The notes beneath the pieces were generated by a model. It was not told the DNA's origin, searched no databases, and worked only from the letters and a program-made list of their open reading frames with translations. From contig CAZBVS010000008.1 of NCBI GenBank assembly GCA_964495575.1, positions 1 to 26,960 of the forward strand: 26,960 nucleotides of DNA, written 5' to 3'. Source of the DNA: DATGCT01 sp964495575 (lineage in GTDB: Bacteria; Patescibacteriota; Minisyncoccia; UBA6257; GWB1-50-10). Position numbers and translations under genes: made by a program. Positions 7,049 through 14,450 of the stretch are shown here, one piece after another. Each line of letters starts with the position of its first letter. Within the stretch, counting starts at the first letter, position 1.

Positions 7049-10000
7049 CTAGTTAGAAGCGGTAACGGTGCTAAGCGTTGGCTTACCATCGATGTATAGA
7101 CCATCGATTTGATCAGCAAGATCACCATCGGCATTAGCATCGTAACCTAGATCAGTTTCATGAACGCTGTAAGTCAAGTCACCAAGACTACTAACAGAGA
7201 ACTCGTAAGTGTCATTGTTAGATGAGGTGGATGCTGTCTTGATAGTCAAGTAGCGATAGTTTCCACCATCAATCTTGGCGTTAGCCGCAATCAACCCACT
7301 AGTGTCAAAGGTAGTAGGTGCGGATGTTGTAGAAACGTTCCAAGCTGATCCAGAACCATTCTCATCTGAACCGTAAAGTGCATAGAGTCCAGCACTGGAA
7401 CCACCATCAGCAAATGTAAGTGATGATGTTGCTAGGTAGATAGGTGAGCTACCATGGTTGGTAACCTTGAACTTAGCTACCTCAACTCCAGAACCAGTAC
7501 CCTTGGTTACAGGTGAGGTTGGAGATTCAGCTGTAATTTCTACATCTTGTGAAGCGATGTAAGTTCTTCCACTTGCAGCAGGATCACCTGTTACGACAGG
7601 GGAAGTATCTGCTGAGGATACACCCTTGTAGGTGGAAGAAACGTGCTCGAAGGTGAAGTCATCACCAAGAACAGCGATTCCGCCGTTCTCAATATCAGCA
7701 GTAACGTATATCTTCTTTCCAGTTGTTGGAACAGCTGAACTGAAGATATTGTCAGAATCTGTGAAGGTAAGTGAGCTACTAGCAGAAGCATCTACATCAT
7801 CAAACTGAGGAGCAGAATCAACAACGTTACCTACACTACCCTCATGCAACTTAATGTTGCTCAAGGTTGTGCCGGCAAGATTGCTGTTTGTATCAGCTCT
7901 CAACTTAAGTGATGTAACCTTCATGTCTTCGTATCGAGAACTCAACTTGAAGGCAAAGACTACCTCCTGACCAGAACCAACATTCTTGATCTGATCGGAA
8001 GAAGGTGAAGCGCCTGAGCCAGAAAGTAGAGTCATCACGATTTCACCAGCGTTGGCAATAGATTGAGCTTGGCCAGTACCAGCAACGCTAATGTTGCTGC
8101 TGCCAAGGGTATTACCAGTGTCGTCTCCTACAGCAGTAAGATCGCTGTAAGAAGCAACGTTAAAGGTATAAGGGCCACCAGAAGCACCTGAAAGAACATC
8201 GGCTTTCAATGTCAAGGTGACTGGAGTGTCCTTAGAGACCTTAACGCGGTTACTGAAGGTGAACTTCAACTGACCATCAGTACCCATCTGGTTAGTAGAG
8301 TTAGTTGTAGTTAACTGCTCTCCGTCCTTGTACAACTTAAAGTTAGCAAGATCAGAATCAATATCTGCTGCTGTACCAGAAGTTGTAAAGGTAATGTCAG
8401 ATATTTCTACATCCTCTCCACCTGAACCAGCGTTTAGCTCAACGCGAGCCAACTCAATTCCGTTAGTTCCGGCAACAACTGAACCAGAAACTGGCTGGTT
8501 AAGAGTTGTTACTGCCAAATCAGCGGCAGATACACCAATTGTGTATCCCTGATAAGTACCAGTTGGATCAACGAAATCGTTGGTTACAAGTCGCTTAGCC
8601 TGAACTAGTCCAAAGTCCTTAACCTGATATGTAGCAGATGCGGTAGCATCGGAGCTAATATCAGCGGTAATTTCAATGGAGTTGTCCTGACCAGCTTTTA
8701 ATCTTGGGTAAGATAGAGTAAAGGTAGAATCAGAATCAGATGTGTTAGGCACATTTGAAGCAGCAGTGCTGTAAACAGTAGCGCCATTTACATTTACATA
8801 GACTGTACCGGTAAGATCAACACCACTTGAGCTGGTTGCAACGTAAAACTCAACTTTACGAAGCTCATAGTCTTCACCAGTTGGGTTAACATTGAACTTA
8901 GCCAATGAAACTCCAGTGGCACCAGGGACTACTGAATCACTTGGTGAGTCAGAAGCTCTGGACATTGATAGTGAACCAGAACCAATAATGTGACCATTAA
9001 TGCCATCACCAATTGGGAATGAGCTTTCATTAACACCAACACTTGGAATTACTGAAACACCGGTGTCTGTACCACGAAGATCAATGTCGTAGTCATTGAA
9101 GACTACAAACTGCATGGTCTTAGTAGTACCTTTGACAACCTTAGCTTCAACGATGAAGTCTTTGGTCTGACCCTTATCTAGTACGTAAGGATCGTCAGAC
9201 ATGTTGAATGTTACCCACTGACCGTCAGGCTGAGCAACGTCTAGGACGTCACCAGCAGCGGTCTTAAGAGTTACATCCTTGTAGTCTGTATCAGCTGCGT
9301 TTCCGTAGTTATAGAGTTTCAAGCTGTGAAGCTCAACACCTTCATTGCTTGAACTCTCTCTAATTTCGAAACGAGTGATTTCCTGCAAGTTGTCTTCATC
9401 GACTGTTAGGTCAGAAGTAATACTTGTAGCTGCAAGGTCTAATGTAGTACTTGCAATAGAGTTACTCCCGCTAACGATCTGCATGGTTGCACCAGTTACT
9501 GGGTAAGATGAATCTACATTAGATGCATCTGAAGTAACTGATTTCAATGCAAGGTTAACAGAACCACTGGAAGCACCAGAAGTAATGTTTACCCTGAAAG
9601 TAAGAGTTTCAGAAGTACCAGCCTTAACAACGACTGGGTCTGAAGACATTAGAATGTCAATGGTGTTGTCGGCGTTAATGGATGAAACAACATTTCCATG
9701 TCGAACACCCTTAGAATCGACAACATCAACTCCACTTATATAAGTGTTAGAAACAAAGCCACCTTTCTTCAAGGTAACAGAGTTTACGCTTACATCACTT
9801 GAACCAGCAGAAAGTTTTACCTTCAATACTGGGTTGAATGAAGTTCCTGATCCAAGAATCTTTTCACCTGGAGCGTCAGGAGCCTCTTCAACTACTAAGT
9901 CAGTTCCGGAAGGAACAACGACTGTGCCGCTTCCTGTTCCGGTACTTGGAGCTGAAGCTTTCAACTCGTTGTACTTAGCCTGTGAAGAAGGGCCGAAGTA

Positions 10001-10402
10001 CCCACCCCATTGACCGTAGTCAAGACCTTGGGCATCCTGCCATTCTTGTACAGCAGCCTGAGTAAGAGAACCGTAATATTCGGTCTCGTTACCTGGAGAA
10101 CCAACTCCAGAGTCAGCTACTGTATAGCCAGCTGCGTTTAGGTAGCGCTGAAGACACTTTACCTGAGGACCGGAGTCGCCAGGGTAAAGGTTTCGGGTGA
10201 AGTCACAGGAAACTGCAACACCACCTCCTGTCTGTGAACCGCCACCTTGCTGGGCCTGTAGGGCCTGAAGCTGTGCTAGAAGTGACTGAATTTGTGCCTG
10301 CAATTCAGAGACTGTTTGTGCGTTTGCAGGTGAAACACCTGACAAACCAATAACAGTAACCACTGAAAGGGCAACAATTCCTAATTTCTTTAATTTATTC
10401 AT
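7049..10402 (-). CDS. Secreted S-layer-like protein with peptidoglycan-binding domain and Ig-like repeats
   Basis: 1117 aa. A classical signal peptide (residues 1-28, cleavage after ANA) is followed by a Q/L-rich coil (SELQAQIQSLLAQLQALQAQ, about 32-51). Next is a PG_binding_1-type domain about 67-145 (RNLYPGDSGPQVKCLQRYLNAAGY) with two Cys. From about 165 to the end run six Ig-like beta modules of 130-160 residues, each beginning with short phrases such as DLVV, STTLDLA, SGSLSMS, ADLAVTTL, AGEIVMTL and QDVEITAESP. The composition is Ser/Thr/Val/Asp-rich with almost no Cys. Such proteins are the usual abundant surface-layer components of Patescibacteria. No C-terminal anchor is visible. Base composition is less AT-rich than the neighbours, as expected for a highly expressed gene. 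Attachment to cell wall through the N-terminal domain is inference. Confidence 0.85.
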   Translation of the reverse strand: MNKLKKLGIVALSVVTVIGLSGVSPANAQTVSELQAQIQSLLAQLQALQAQQGGGSQTGGGVAVSCDFTRNLYPGDSGPQVKCLQRYLNAAGYTVADSGVGSPGNETEYYGSLTQAAVQEWQDAQGLDYGQWGGYFGPSSQAKYNELKASAPSTGTGSGTVVVPSGTDLVVEEAPDAPGEKILGSGTSFNPVLKVKLSAGSSDVSVNSVTLKKGGFVSNTYISGVDVVDSKGVRHGNVVSSINADNTIDILMSSDPVVVKAGTSETLTFRVNITSGASSGSVNLALKSVTSDASNVDSSYPVTGATMQIVSGSNSIASTTLDLAATSITSDLTVDEDNLQEITRFEIRESSSNEGVELHSLKLYNYGNAADTDYKDVTLKTAAGDVLDVAQPDGQWVTFNMSDDPYVLDKGQTKDFIVEAKVVKGTTKTMQFVVFNDYDIDLRGTDTGVSVIPSVGVNESSFPIGDGINGHIIGSGSLSMSRASDSPSDSVVPGATGVSLAKFNVNPTGEDYELRKVEFYVATSSSGVDLTGTVYVNVNGATVYSTAASNVPNTSDSDSTFTLSYPRLKAGQDNSIEITADISSDATASATYQVKDFGLVQAKRLVTNDFVDPTGTYQGYTIGVSAADLAVTTLNQPVSGSVVAGTNGIELARVELNAGSGGEDVEISDITFTTSGTAADIDSDLANFKLYKDGEQLTTTNSTNQMGTDGQLKFTFSNRVKVSKDTPVTLTLKADVLSGASGGPYTFNVASYSDLTAVGDDTGNTLGSSNISVAGTGQAQSIANAGEIVMTLLSGSGASPSSDQIKNVGSGQEVVFAFKLSSRYEDMKVTSLKLRADTNSNLAGTTLSNIKLHEGSVGNVVDSAPQFDDVDASASSSLTFTDSDNIFSSAVPTTGKKIYVTADIENGGIAVLGDDFTFEHVSSTYKGVSSADTSPVVTGDPAASGRTYIASQDVEITAESPTSPVTKGTGSGVEVAKFKVTNHGSSPIYLATSSLTFADGGSSAGLYALYGSDENGSGSAWNVSTTSAPTTFDTSGLIAANAKIDGGNYRYLTIKTASTSSNNDTYEFSVSSLGDLTYSVHETDLGYDANADGDLADQIDGLYIDGKPTLSTVTASN

Positions 10403-10417
10403 TGTATTGTTATTATT

Positions 10418-10557
10418 TCGACTTTTAATTAGATTTAATCGACCTAATTTGATATGTATTGTGATATTTCGACCTTTATCACATTTAATTTTGTTCAGAA
10501 CCTGTAACCTTTCTTAGGTCTGGTTTTATATCTTGTAGTGAGGATCAGATATAAAAC
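10418..10557 (-). promoter_or_regulatory. Structured 5' leader of the surface-protein gene with GUCGA motifs
   Basis: Three hairpins can form on the minus-strand RNA. GTTTTATATCT/AGATATAAAAC (10523-10533 with 10547-10557) is an 11-bp stem. TGTGATA/TATCACA (10460-10466 with 10477-10483) shows AAGGTCGAAA in its loop. AATTAG/CTAATT (10427-10432 with 10444-10449) also has GTCGA in or next to its loop. GTCGA recurs at 10418-10422, 10439-10443 and 10469-10473, ending 16 bases before the ATG. A protein- or RNA-binding leader element is plausible, but I do not recognise a known riboswitch. Confidence 0.5.
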
Positions 10558-10615
10558 GTATATAAAAGGAAACAGGGATCAGTAACATTTATAAGTCGGG
10601 GCGAGTTTATCTCGA

Positions 10616-10659
10616 CTGATGCTCTCTTTGGGGAGATTAATCCTCAAAGAGAGCATCAG
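10616..10659 (-). repeat. 15-bp perfect hairpin
   Basis: CTGATGCTCTCTTTG (10616-10630) is fully complementary to CAAAGAGAGCATCAG (10645-10659), with a 14-base loop. No T run follows on either strand, so it is not a standard terminator. It lies just downstream (minus strand) of the terminator at 10667-10692 and upstream of the surface-protein gene leader. Confidence 0.85.
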
Positions 10660-10666
10660 GAGATAT

Positions 10667-10846
10667 CAAAAAACTCGCTCTAATAGAGCGAGAGTAGATA
10701 GACGAGGCCTTTAAATACGTAAGTAAACGCATCAACGGTGCGGCCGAATCCGTTGAGCTTTTTAGTTGTACGATATTTAAAGCCTTCTGCCTAACCTAGC
10801 CTCACCCTAAGTTCGACTTCAGCTTATATCCCGTTCTTGGGATCTA
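10667..10846 (-). ncRNA. Candidate structured non-coding RNA (~180 nt), unassigned
   Basis: No reading frame of note, but a complete transcription unit is visible on the minus strand. There is a consensus TATAAT (10852-10857), a start expected near 10846, and a strong terminator, CTCGCTCT-aat-AGAGCGAG followed by six T (10667-10692). Inside, a rod-like fold is supported by AGGCTTTAAATA with TATTTAAAGGCCT (about 10708-10785) and an apical stem TCAACGG/CCGTTGA (10731-10757). A 5' hairpin ATCCC/GGGAT (10827-10843) and a G-rich stretch (four GG runs at about 10788-10808) also occur. Length resembles 6S RNA, but the long end-to-end stem with central bubble is not evident. I find no tmRNA, RNase P or SRP RNA signature. 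It may alternatively be an attenuated leader of the surface-protein gene. Confidence 0.55.
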
Positions 10847-10851
10847 TAAAC

Positions 10852-10878
10852 ATTATATACCTTTTTAAGGTAAAGCAA
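10852..10878 (-). promoter_or_regulatory. Promoter of the candidate ncRNA
   Basis: Minus strand TTGCTT (10873-10878), 15-base spacer, TATAAT (10852-10857). The spacer is short by two bases but the -10 is perfect. A DnaA-box-like TGTGGATAA lies just upstream (10881-10889). Confidence 0.55.
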
Positions 10879-10951
10879 ACTGTGGATAACTTTTTATCCC
10901 GTCCCAGTCTGCTACACTTACTATAACGTAATAAACAGTGTAACGTTACAG

Positions 10952-10984
10952 TCTCAAAAGACCCTTTATCAGAGTCTTTTGAGA
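10952..10984 (-). terminator. Hairpin after the clpB operon (possible terminator)
   Basis: TCTCAAAAGAC (10952-10962) pairs perfectly with GTCTTTTGAGA (10974-10984). It lies 32 bases past the stop of the 250-aa membrane protein. No T tract follows, so termination activity is uncertain. A 12-bp palindrome TGTAACGTTACA (10939-10950) abuts it. Confidence 0.5.
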
Positions 10985-11016
10985 TGATAATAAAATATTA
11001 TATAAGAGTCAAACTG

Positions 11017-11769
11017 TTATAGCCCCCAGTTGGAAGAAGCAAAGATAATAATTGTAACTAAGACTAGAAATGTAAGTTCTTGAAAAACAAAACTAGGCGT
11101 TAACCTCCCTTCTATATGAGAGATAATAAAGTCCCGAATAACACAGATAAAAAGAGTGATTAAAGCGGCTCCGTTTAAAATACTGATCGGCAGAAGAAGA
11201 ATAACCCAGGCTGTCTCAACAGATAAGAACCCGGCAGTTAAAGAGATAGCCACTCTTCTTTTAGAAGAGAGGCCTAACGGCATCAGAACCTCATTTAAAA
11301 GAAGAGAGACAAAAAGAAAGACTAAAAGAGCAAACACCCCTAAAGAAAAAGGAGCGGCTAGAGATAATAAGGAGATAAAGACAATAATAAAGATTAAGGT
11401 ATTTATCACCTTATACACCAGTTCTTCATTTAAGATCTTTTCCTTTATTATCTCAAAGATAAAAAACAGGATAGTAGAGAATATAAGAATAAGAACGGCC
11501 GATACCCAAGAAGAACTGATTAAAGAGTCAGAGGCGCCGGTCTGGAGTACTAGCGAGATAACAGAGAACAAAGAAAGAGTAGTATAAGTAGCCCGGAAAC
11601 GGGTTCTTTTTTTAGAGGATGAAAAGTAACCCCATAAAGAGGCAAATAAAAAAACGGCTATTCCCAGCCAGGAAAAGCCGGAAAGGGCCGCGATACTTAA
11701 AGAAGCGGCCCAAACAACAGTCTTATACAGTGAGCTCCACTTTTTCTTTGTTTTGGTTGAAAGAAACAT
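11017..11769 (-). CDS. Polytopic membrane protein of unknown function
   Basis: 250 aa with about 7 hydrophobic segments: around 17-48, 66-76, 86-106, 121-160, 172-188, 196-212 and 228-245. Short charged loops contain SSKKRTRFRATY, IIKEKILNEE and RDFIISHIEGR. The repeated small-residue helices are unlike any transporter I can name. The ATG at 11769 lies inside clpB, giving a 47-base overlap in another frame. No other ATG occurs before about residue 155, so either this start or a downstream GTG/TTG is used. Coupling to clpB suggests co-expression, but a functional link to the chaperone is only inference. Confidence 0.6.
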   Translation of the reverse strand: MFLSTKTKKKWSSLYKTVVWAASLSIAALSGFSWLGIAVFLFASLWGYFSSSKKRTRFRATYTTLSLFSVISLVLQTGASDSLISSSWVSAVLILIFSTILFFIFEIIKEKILNEELVYKVINTLIFIIVFISLLSLAAPFSLGVFALLVFLFVSLLLNEVLMPLGLSSKRRVAISLTAGFLSVETAWVILLLPISILNGAALITLFICVIRDFIISHIEGRLTPSFVFQELTFLVLVTIIIFASSNWGL

Positions 11770-14398
11770 TTACTTTTTGACCATCTTTTATCCGACCATT
11801 AACCATTTTATCAGCTAATCCATCAATAATCACCTTTTGGATAAGTCTTTTTATCGGTCGGGCACCGTAATCAGGGTCAAAACCGTTCTCAGCAATGTAC
11901 TCTTTTACCTTCGGTTTAATCTGTAACTCAATATCCTTTTTCTCCAGACGTTCTTTAACCTCCTCTAGTTGAATACCAACAATATCCTTAATATTCTCAG
12001 GAGTTAAGGCGTTGAAGACAACAGTCTCATCAAGACGGTTTAAGAACTCTGGCTTGAAGGTGTTTTTGAGGGATTCCATAACTTTCTGTTTGAACTCTTT
12101 CTGAGCCTCTTTCATCTCCTCTGATTTTTTGGTAGAGGCATTGAAGCCCATTGAGGAGAGGTTTCGAAAGTACTCACTCCCTACGTTAGAGGTCATGATA
12201 ATGATTGAGTTTCGGAAGTTAACAGTTTTACCCTTTCCGTCGGTAAGGCGGCCTTCGTCTAAGATCTGAAGCAACACATTGAAAACCTCAGGATGAGCTT
12301 TCTCAATCTCATCAAAGAGGATTAGAGAGTAAGGACGGTGACGGACAGCGTCGGTAAGTTGGCCTCCTTCATCGTGGCCAACGTAGCCTGGAGGAGAGCC
12401 GATAAGGCGAGAGGTGGTATGTCGTTCCATATACTCTGACATATCAAGACGGACCATAGCCTTTTCATCGTTAAACATAGTTTTAGCTAGAACACGGGCC
12501 AGCTCTGTTTTTCCGACCCCGGTAGGGCCAAGGAACATAAAGGAACCAACAGGCCGGTTCTCATCAGAAAGACCGACTCGGGAACGGCGGAGAGCGTTAG
12601 CCACAGCTTTGATAGCTTGATCCTGGCCAACAATGCTTTCTTTTAAGATTTCTTCAAGACGGGATAGTTTTTCCATCTCTGATTCAAGCATTCTATTTAC
12701 GGGAATACCTGTCCAACGGGAGACTACCCCGGCAATATCTTCTTCATCAACGTATTCTTTGATAAATTTCTTTTTAGAGTCTTTGTTCTTTATTTGTTCG
12801 TTCTTCTTCTCAAGCTCTTTTAACTCTTTTTCAGCCTGAGGAAGCTGGCTGTAGTTTATCTGGGCAACTTTTTCTAAATCTCCCTCTCGTTCAGCTACCT
12901 CAGCTTTCCAACGAAGGTCTTCGACCTTCTTTCTTAGTTTGTTAAGGTTTTCAACTACATTTTTCTCCTTATGCCATTTAGCAGAAAGCTTATCATTCTT
13001 CTTCTTTAGCTTTTTAAGCTCTTCTTCAATTTCTTCTAATCTCTCATTGTCTTTCTCTCGGTCATCCTCTTCTTCTTTCTGAAGAGCTTGTTTTTCAATC
13101 TCTAACCGGGTGATATCACGGCGGAGATCATCAAGTTGAGAAGGAATGCTGTCGGTTTCTAATCTTCGGGCAGCAGAAGCCTCGTCGATTAAGTCAACAG
13201 CCTTATCAGGAAGGAAACGATCGGTAATGTACCGGGCAGAAAGATTAACAGAGGAGATAATGGCATCATCTGATATCTTTAAGCCATGATGAGTTTCATA
13301 TCTTTCTCGGAGACCGCGGAGAATAGCGATACTGTCTTCTAGATCAGGCTCCTCAACTACGATAGGTTGGAAACGACGCTCTAGAGCAGCGTCTTTTTCA
13401 ATATGTTTTCGGTACTCTTTCATGGTAGTGGCTCCAACAGCATGAAGTTCACCACGAGCAAGAGCCGGTTTCAAAATATTAGAGGCATCTACAGCTCCTT
13501 CGGTGGCGCCGGCGCCAACAATCATATGAACCTCATCAATGAAAAGAATTATCTTACCAGAAGCTTCCTTAATCTCTTTGATTAAGGCTTTAAGGCGATC
13601 TTCAAACTCACCTCGGAACTTGGTACCGGCAATTATTGAGCCAAGATCAAGAGAGATTACATCTTTATCCTTTAATGATTCTGGAACTTCTCCGGAGACG
13701 ATTCTTTGGGCAAGACCTTCAACGATAGCGGTTTTACCTACTCCCGGTTCACCAATCAAAACAGGGTTGTTCTTAGTTCTTCGGGAAAGAATCTGCATTA
13801 CTCTTCTTAACTCGTCCTTTCGGCCGATAACCGGGTCAAGTTCTCCTTCCCGAGCTTTGTCGGTAAGGTTGACGGTATATTTTTCTAAAACTTGAAACTT
13901 GTTCTCCGGCATCGGGTTGGTAACCCGGGAAGAACCTCTTAGTTTTGAGAGGGTTTCTTTTATTTTTTCTTTTTCAGCGTTGTTGTCTTTTAAGATGCTG
14001 CGGGCGCTTGATTTTATAGTCAATAGAGAAAGAAGAATATGCTCACAAGAAACATATTCATCCTTGTACTTCATTGAGATCTCAGCGGCCTTCTTTAGAA
14101 TCTTCATTACCTCTTGAGAGAGGTAAAGCTGGCTGAGATCATTATCTTCATCCTCATCTTTGTTAATTACGGCTAATCCGCTTAAATGTTTTTCTAAATC
14201 ATCCTTTAGTTTATTAATATCAACGTCAGATTTGATAAGCATAGGGCGAACTAAGGTATCCTCATCTTTGATTAAAGCAAGAAGGAGGTGGATTCCTTTT
14301 AGTTCGCTGTGATGTTTTTTAGCAGCATTATACTGCGCTTTTTCCAAAGCCTCTTGGGCTTTGATGGTAAAGCGATTAAAATTATTCATTTTAGGCAT
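11723..14398 (-). CDS. clpB: ATP-dependent disaggregase ClpB
   Basis: 891 aa, slightly longer than E. coli ClpB (857). Residues 1-155 form the Clp N domain. AAA-1 has Walker A GEPGVGKT (216-223) and Walker B ILFIDEVH. A long coiled-coil M domain spans about 415-545 (RRDITRLEIEKQAL, LRKKVEDLRWKAEVAERE); this separates ClpB from ClpC/ClpA. AAA-2 has GPTGVGKT (624-631) and LILFDEIEKAHPEVFN, followed by the D2-small domain. No IGF/L-type ClpP-binding loop was noticed. With DnaK it extracts polypeptides from aggregates in the cytoplasm. A CIRCE-like operator lies 22 bases upstream, so HrcA control is likely. The initiator may be M1 or M4 (MNNFNRF). A membrane protein overlaps its 3' end. Confidence 0.92.
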   Translation of the reverse strand: MPKMNNFNRFTIKAQEALEKAQYNAAKKHHSELKGIHLLLALIKDEDTLVRPMLIKSDVDINKLKDDLEKHLSGLAVINKDEDEDNDLSQLYLSQEVMKILKKAAEISMKYKDEYVSCEHILLSLLTIKSSARSILKDNNAEKEKIKETLSKLRGSSRVTNPMPENKFQVLEKYTVNLTDKAREGELDPVIGRKDELRRVMQILSRRTKNNPVLIGEPGVGKTAIVEGLAQRIVSGEVPESLKDKDVISLDLGSIIAGTKFRGEFEDRLKALIKEIKEASGKIILFIDEVHMIVGAGATEGAVDASNILKPALARGELHAVGATTMKEYRKHIEKDAALERRFQPIVVEEPDLEDSIAILRGLRERYETHHGLKISDDAIISSVNLSARYITDRFLPDKAVDLIDEASAARRLETDSIPSQLDDLRRDITRLEIEKQALQKEEEDDREKDNERLEEIEEELKKLKKKNDKLSAKWHKEKNVVENLNKLRKKVEDLRWKAEVAEREGDLEKVAQINYSQLPQAEKELKELEKKNEQIKNKDSKKKFIKEYVDEEDIAGVVSRWTGIPVNRMLESEMEKLSRLEEILKESIVGQDQAIKAVANALRRSRVGLSDENRPVGSFMFLGPTGVGKTELARVLAKTMFNDEKAMVRLDMSEYMERHTTSRLIGSPPGYVGHDEGGQLTDAVRHRPYSLILFDEIEKAHPEVFNVLLQILDEGRLTDGKGKTVNFRNSIIIMTSNVGSEYFRNLSSMGFNASTKKSEEMKEAQKEFKQKVMESLKNTFKPEFLNRLDETVVFNALTPENIKDIVGIQLEEVKERLEKKDIELQIKPKVKEYIAENGFDPDYGARPIKRLIQKVIIDGLADKMVNGRIKDGQKVNVSFNQNKEKVELTV

Positions 14399-14419
14399 AT
14401 ATTATGTTTGTTTTATTAA

Positions 14420-14446
14420 TTAGCAATCTTCCTCTCCGATTGCTAA
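14420..14446 (-). promoter_or_regulatory. CIRCE-like HrcA operator upstream of clpB
   Basis: TTAGCAATC, exactly 9 bases, GATTGCTAA. The CIRCE consensus is TTAGCACTC-N9-GAGTGCTAA; here one base is changed in each arm, and the two changes are complementary, so the 9-bp palindrome stays perfect. It starts 22 bases before the clpB ATG and directly follows a TATAGT hexamer on the minus strand, the usual position for HrcA repression. A weak terminator for htrA is the alternative reading, but no T tract follows. Confidence 0.75.
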
Positions 14447-14450
14447 TATA

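Noticed and set aside
10667..10846. tmRNA, RNase P RNA or 6S RNA
   Set aside because: No tRNA-like ends or tag frame, no conserved RNase P or SRP sequences, and the end-to-end duplex with central bubble of 6S RNA is not evident. Left as unassigned.
10881..10889. DnaA box (TTATCCACA on the minus strand), with further copies at 932-940 and 15232-15240
   Set aside because: The copies are isolated, two are inside coding sequence, and there is no cluster, AT-rich unwinding element or dnaA/dnaN nearby, so no origin is supported.
11156..11587. Plus-strand open frame opposite the membrane protein, and similar ones opposite clpB (13539-13895) and ftsH (22567-22947)
   Set aside because: Low-complexity translations that mirror real genes on the minus strand; no domains, no initiation signals.
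14420..14446. Reading the CIRCE-like palindrome as the htrA terminator
   Set aside because: No T tract follows on the minus strand, and arm sequence and 9-base spacing match an HrcA site far better.
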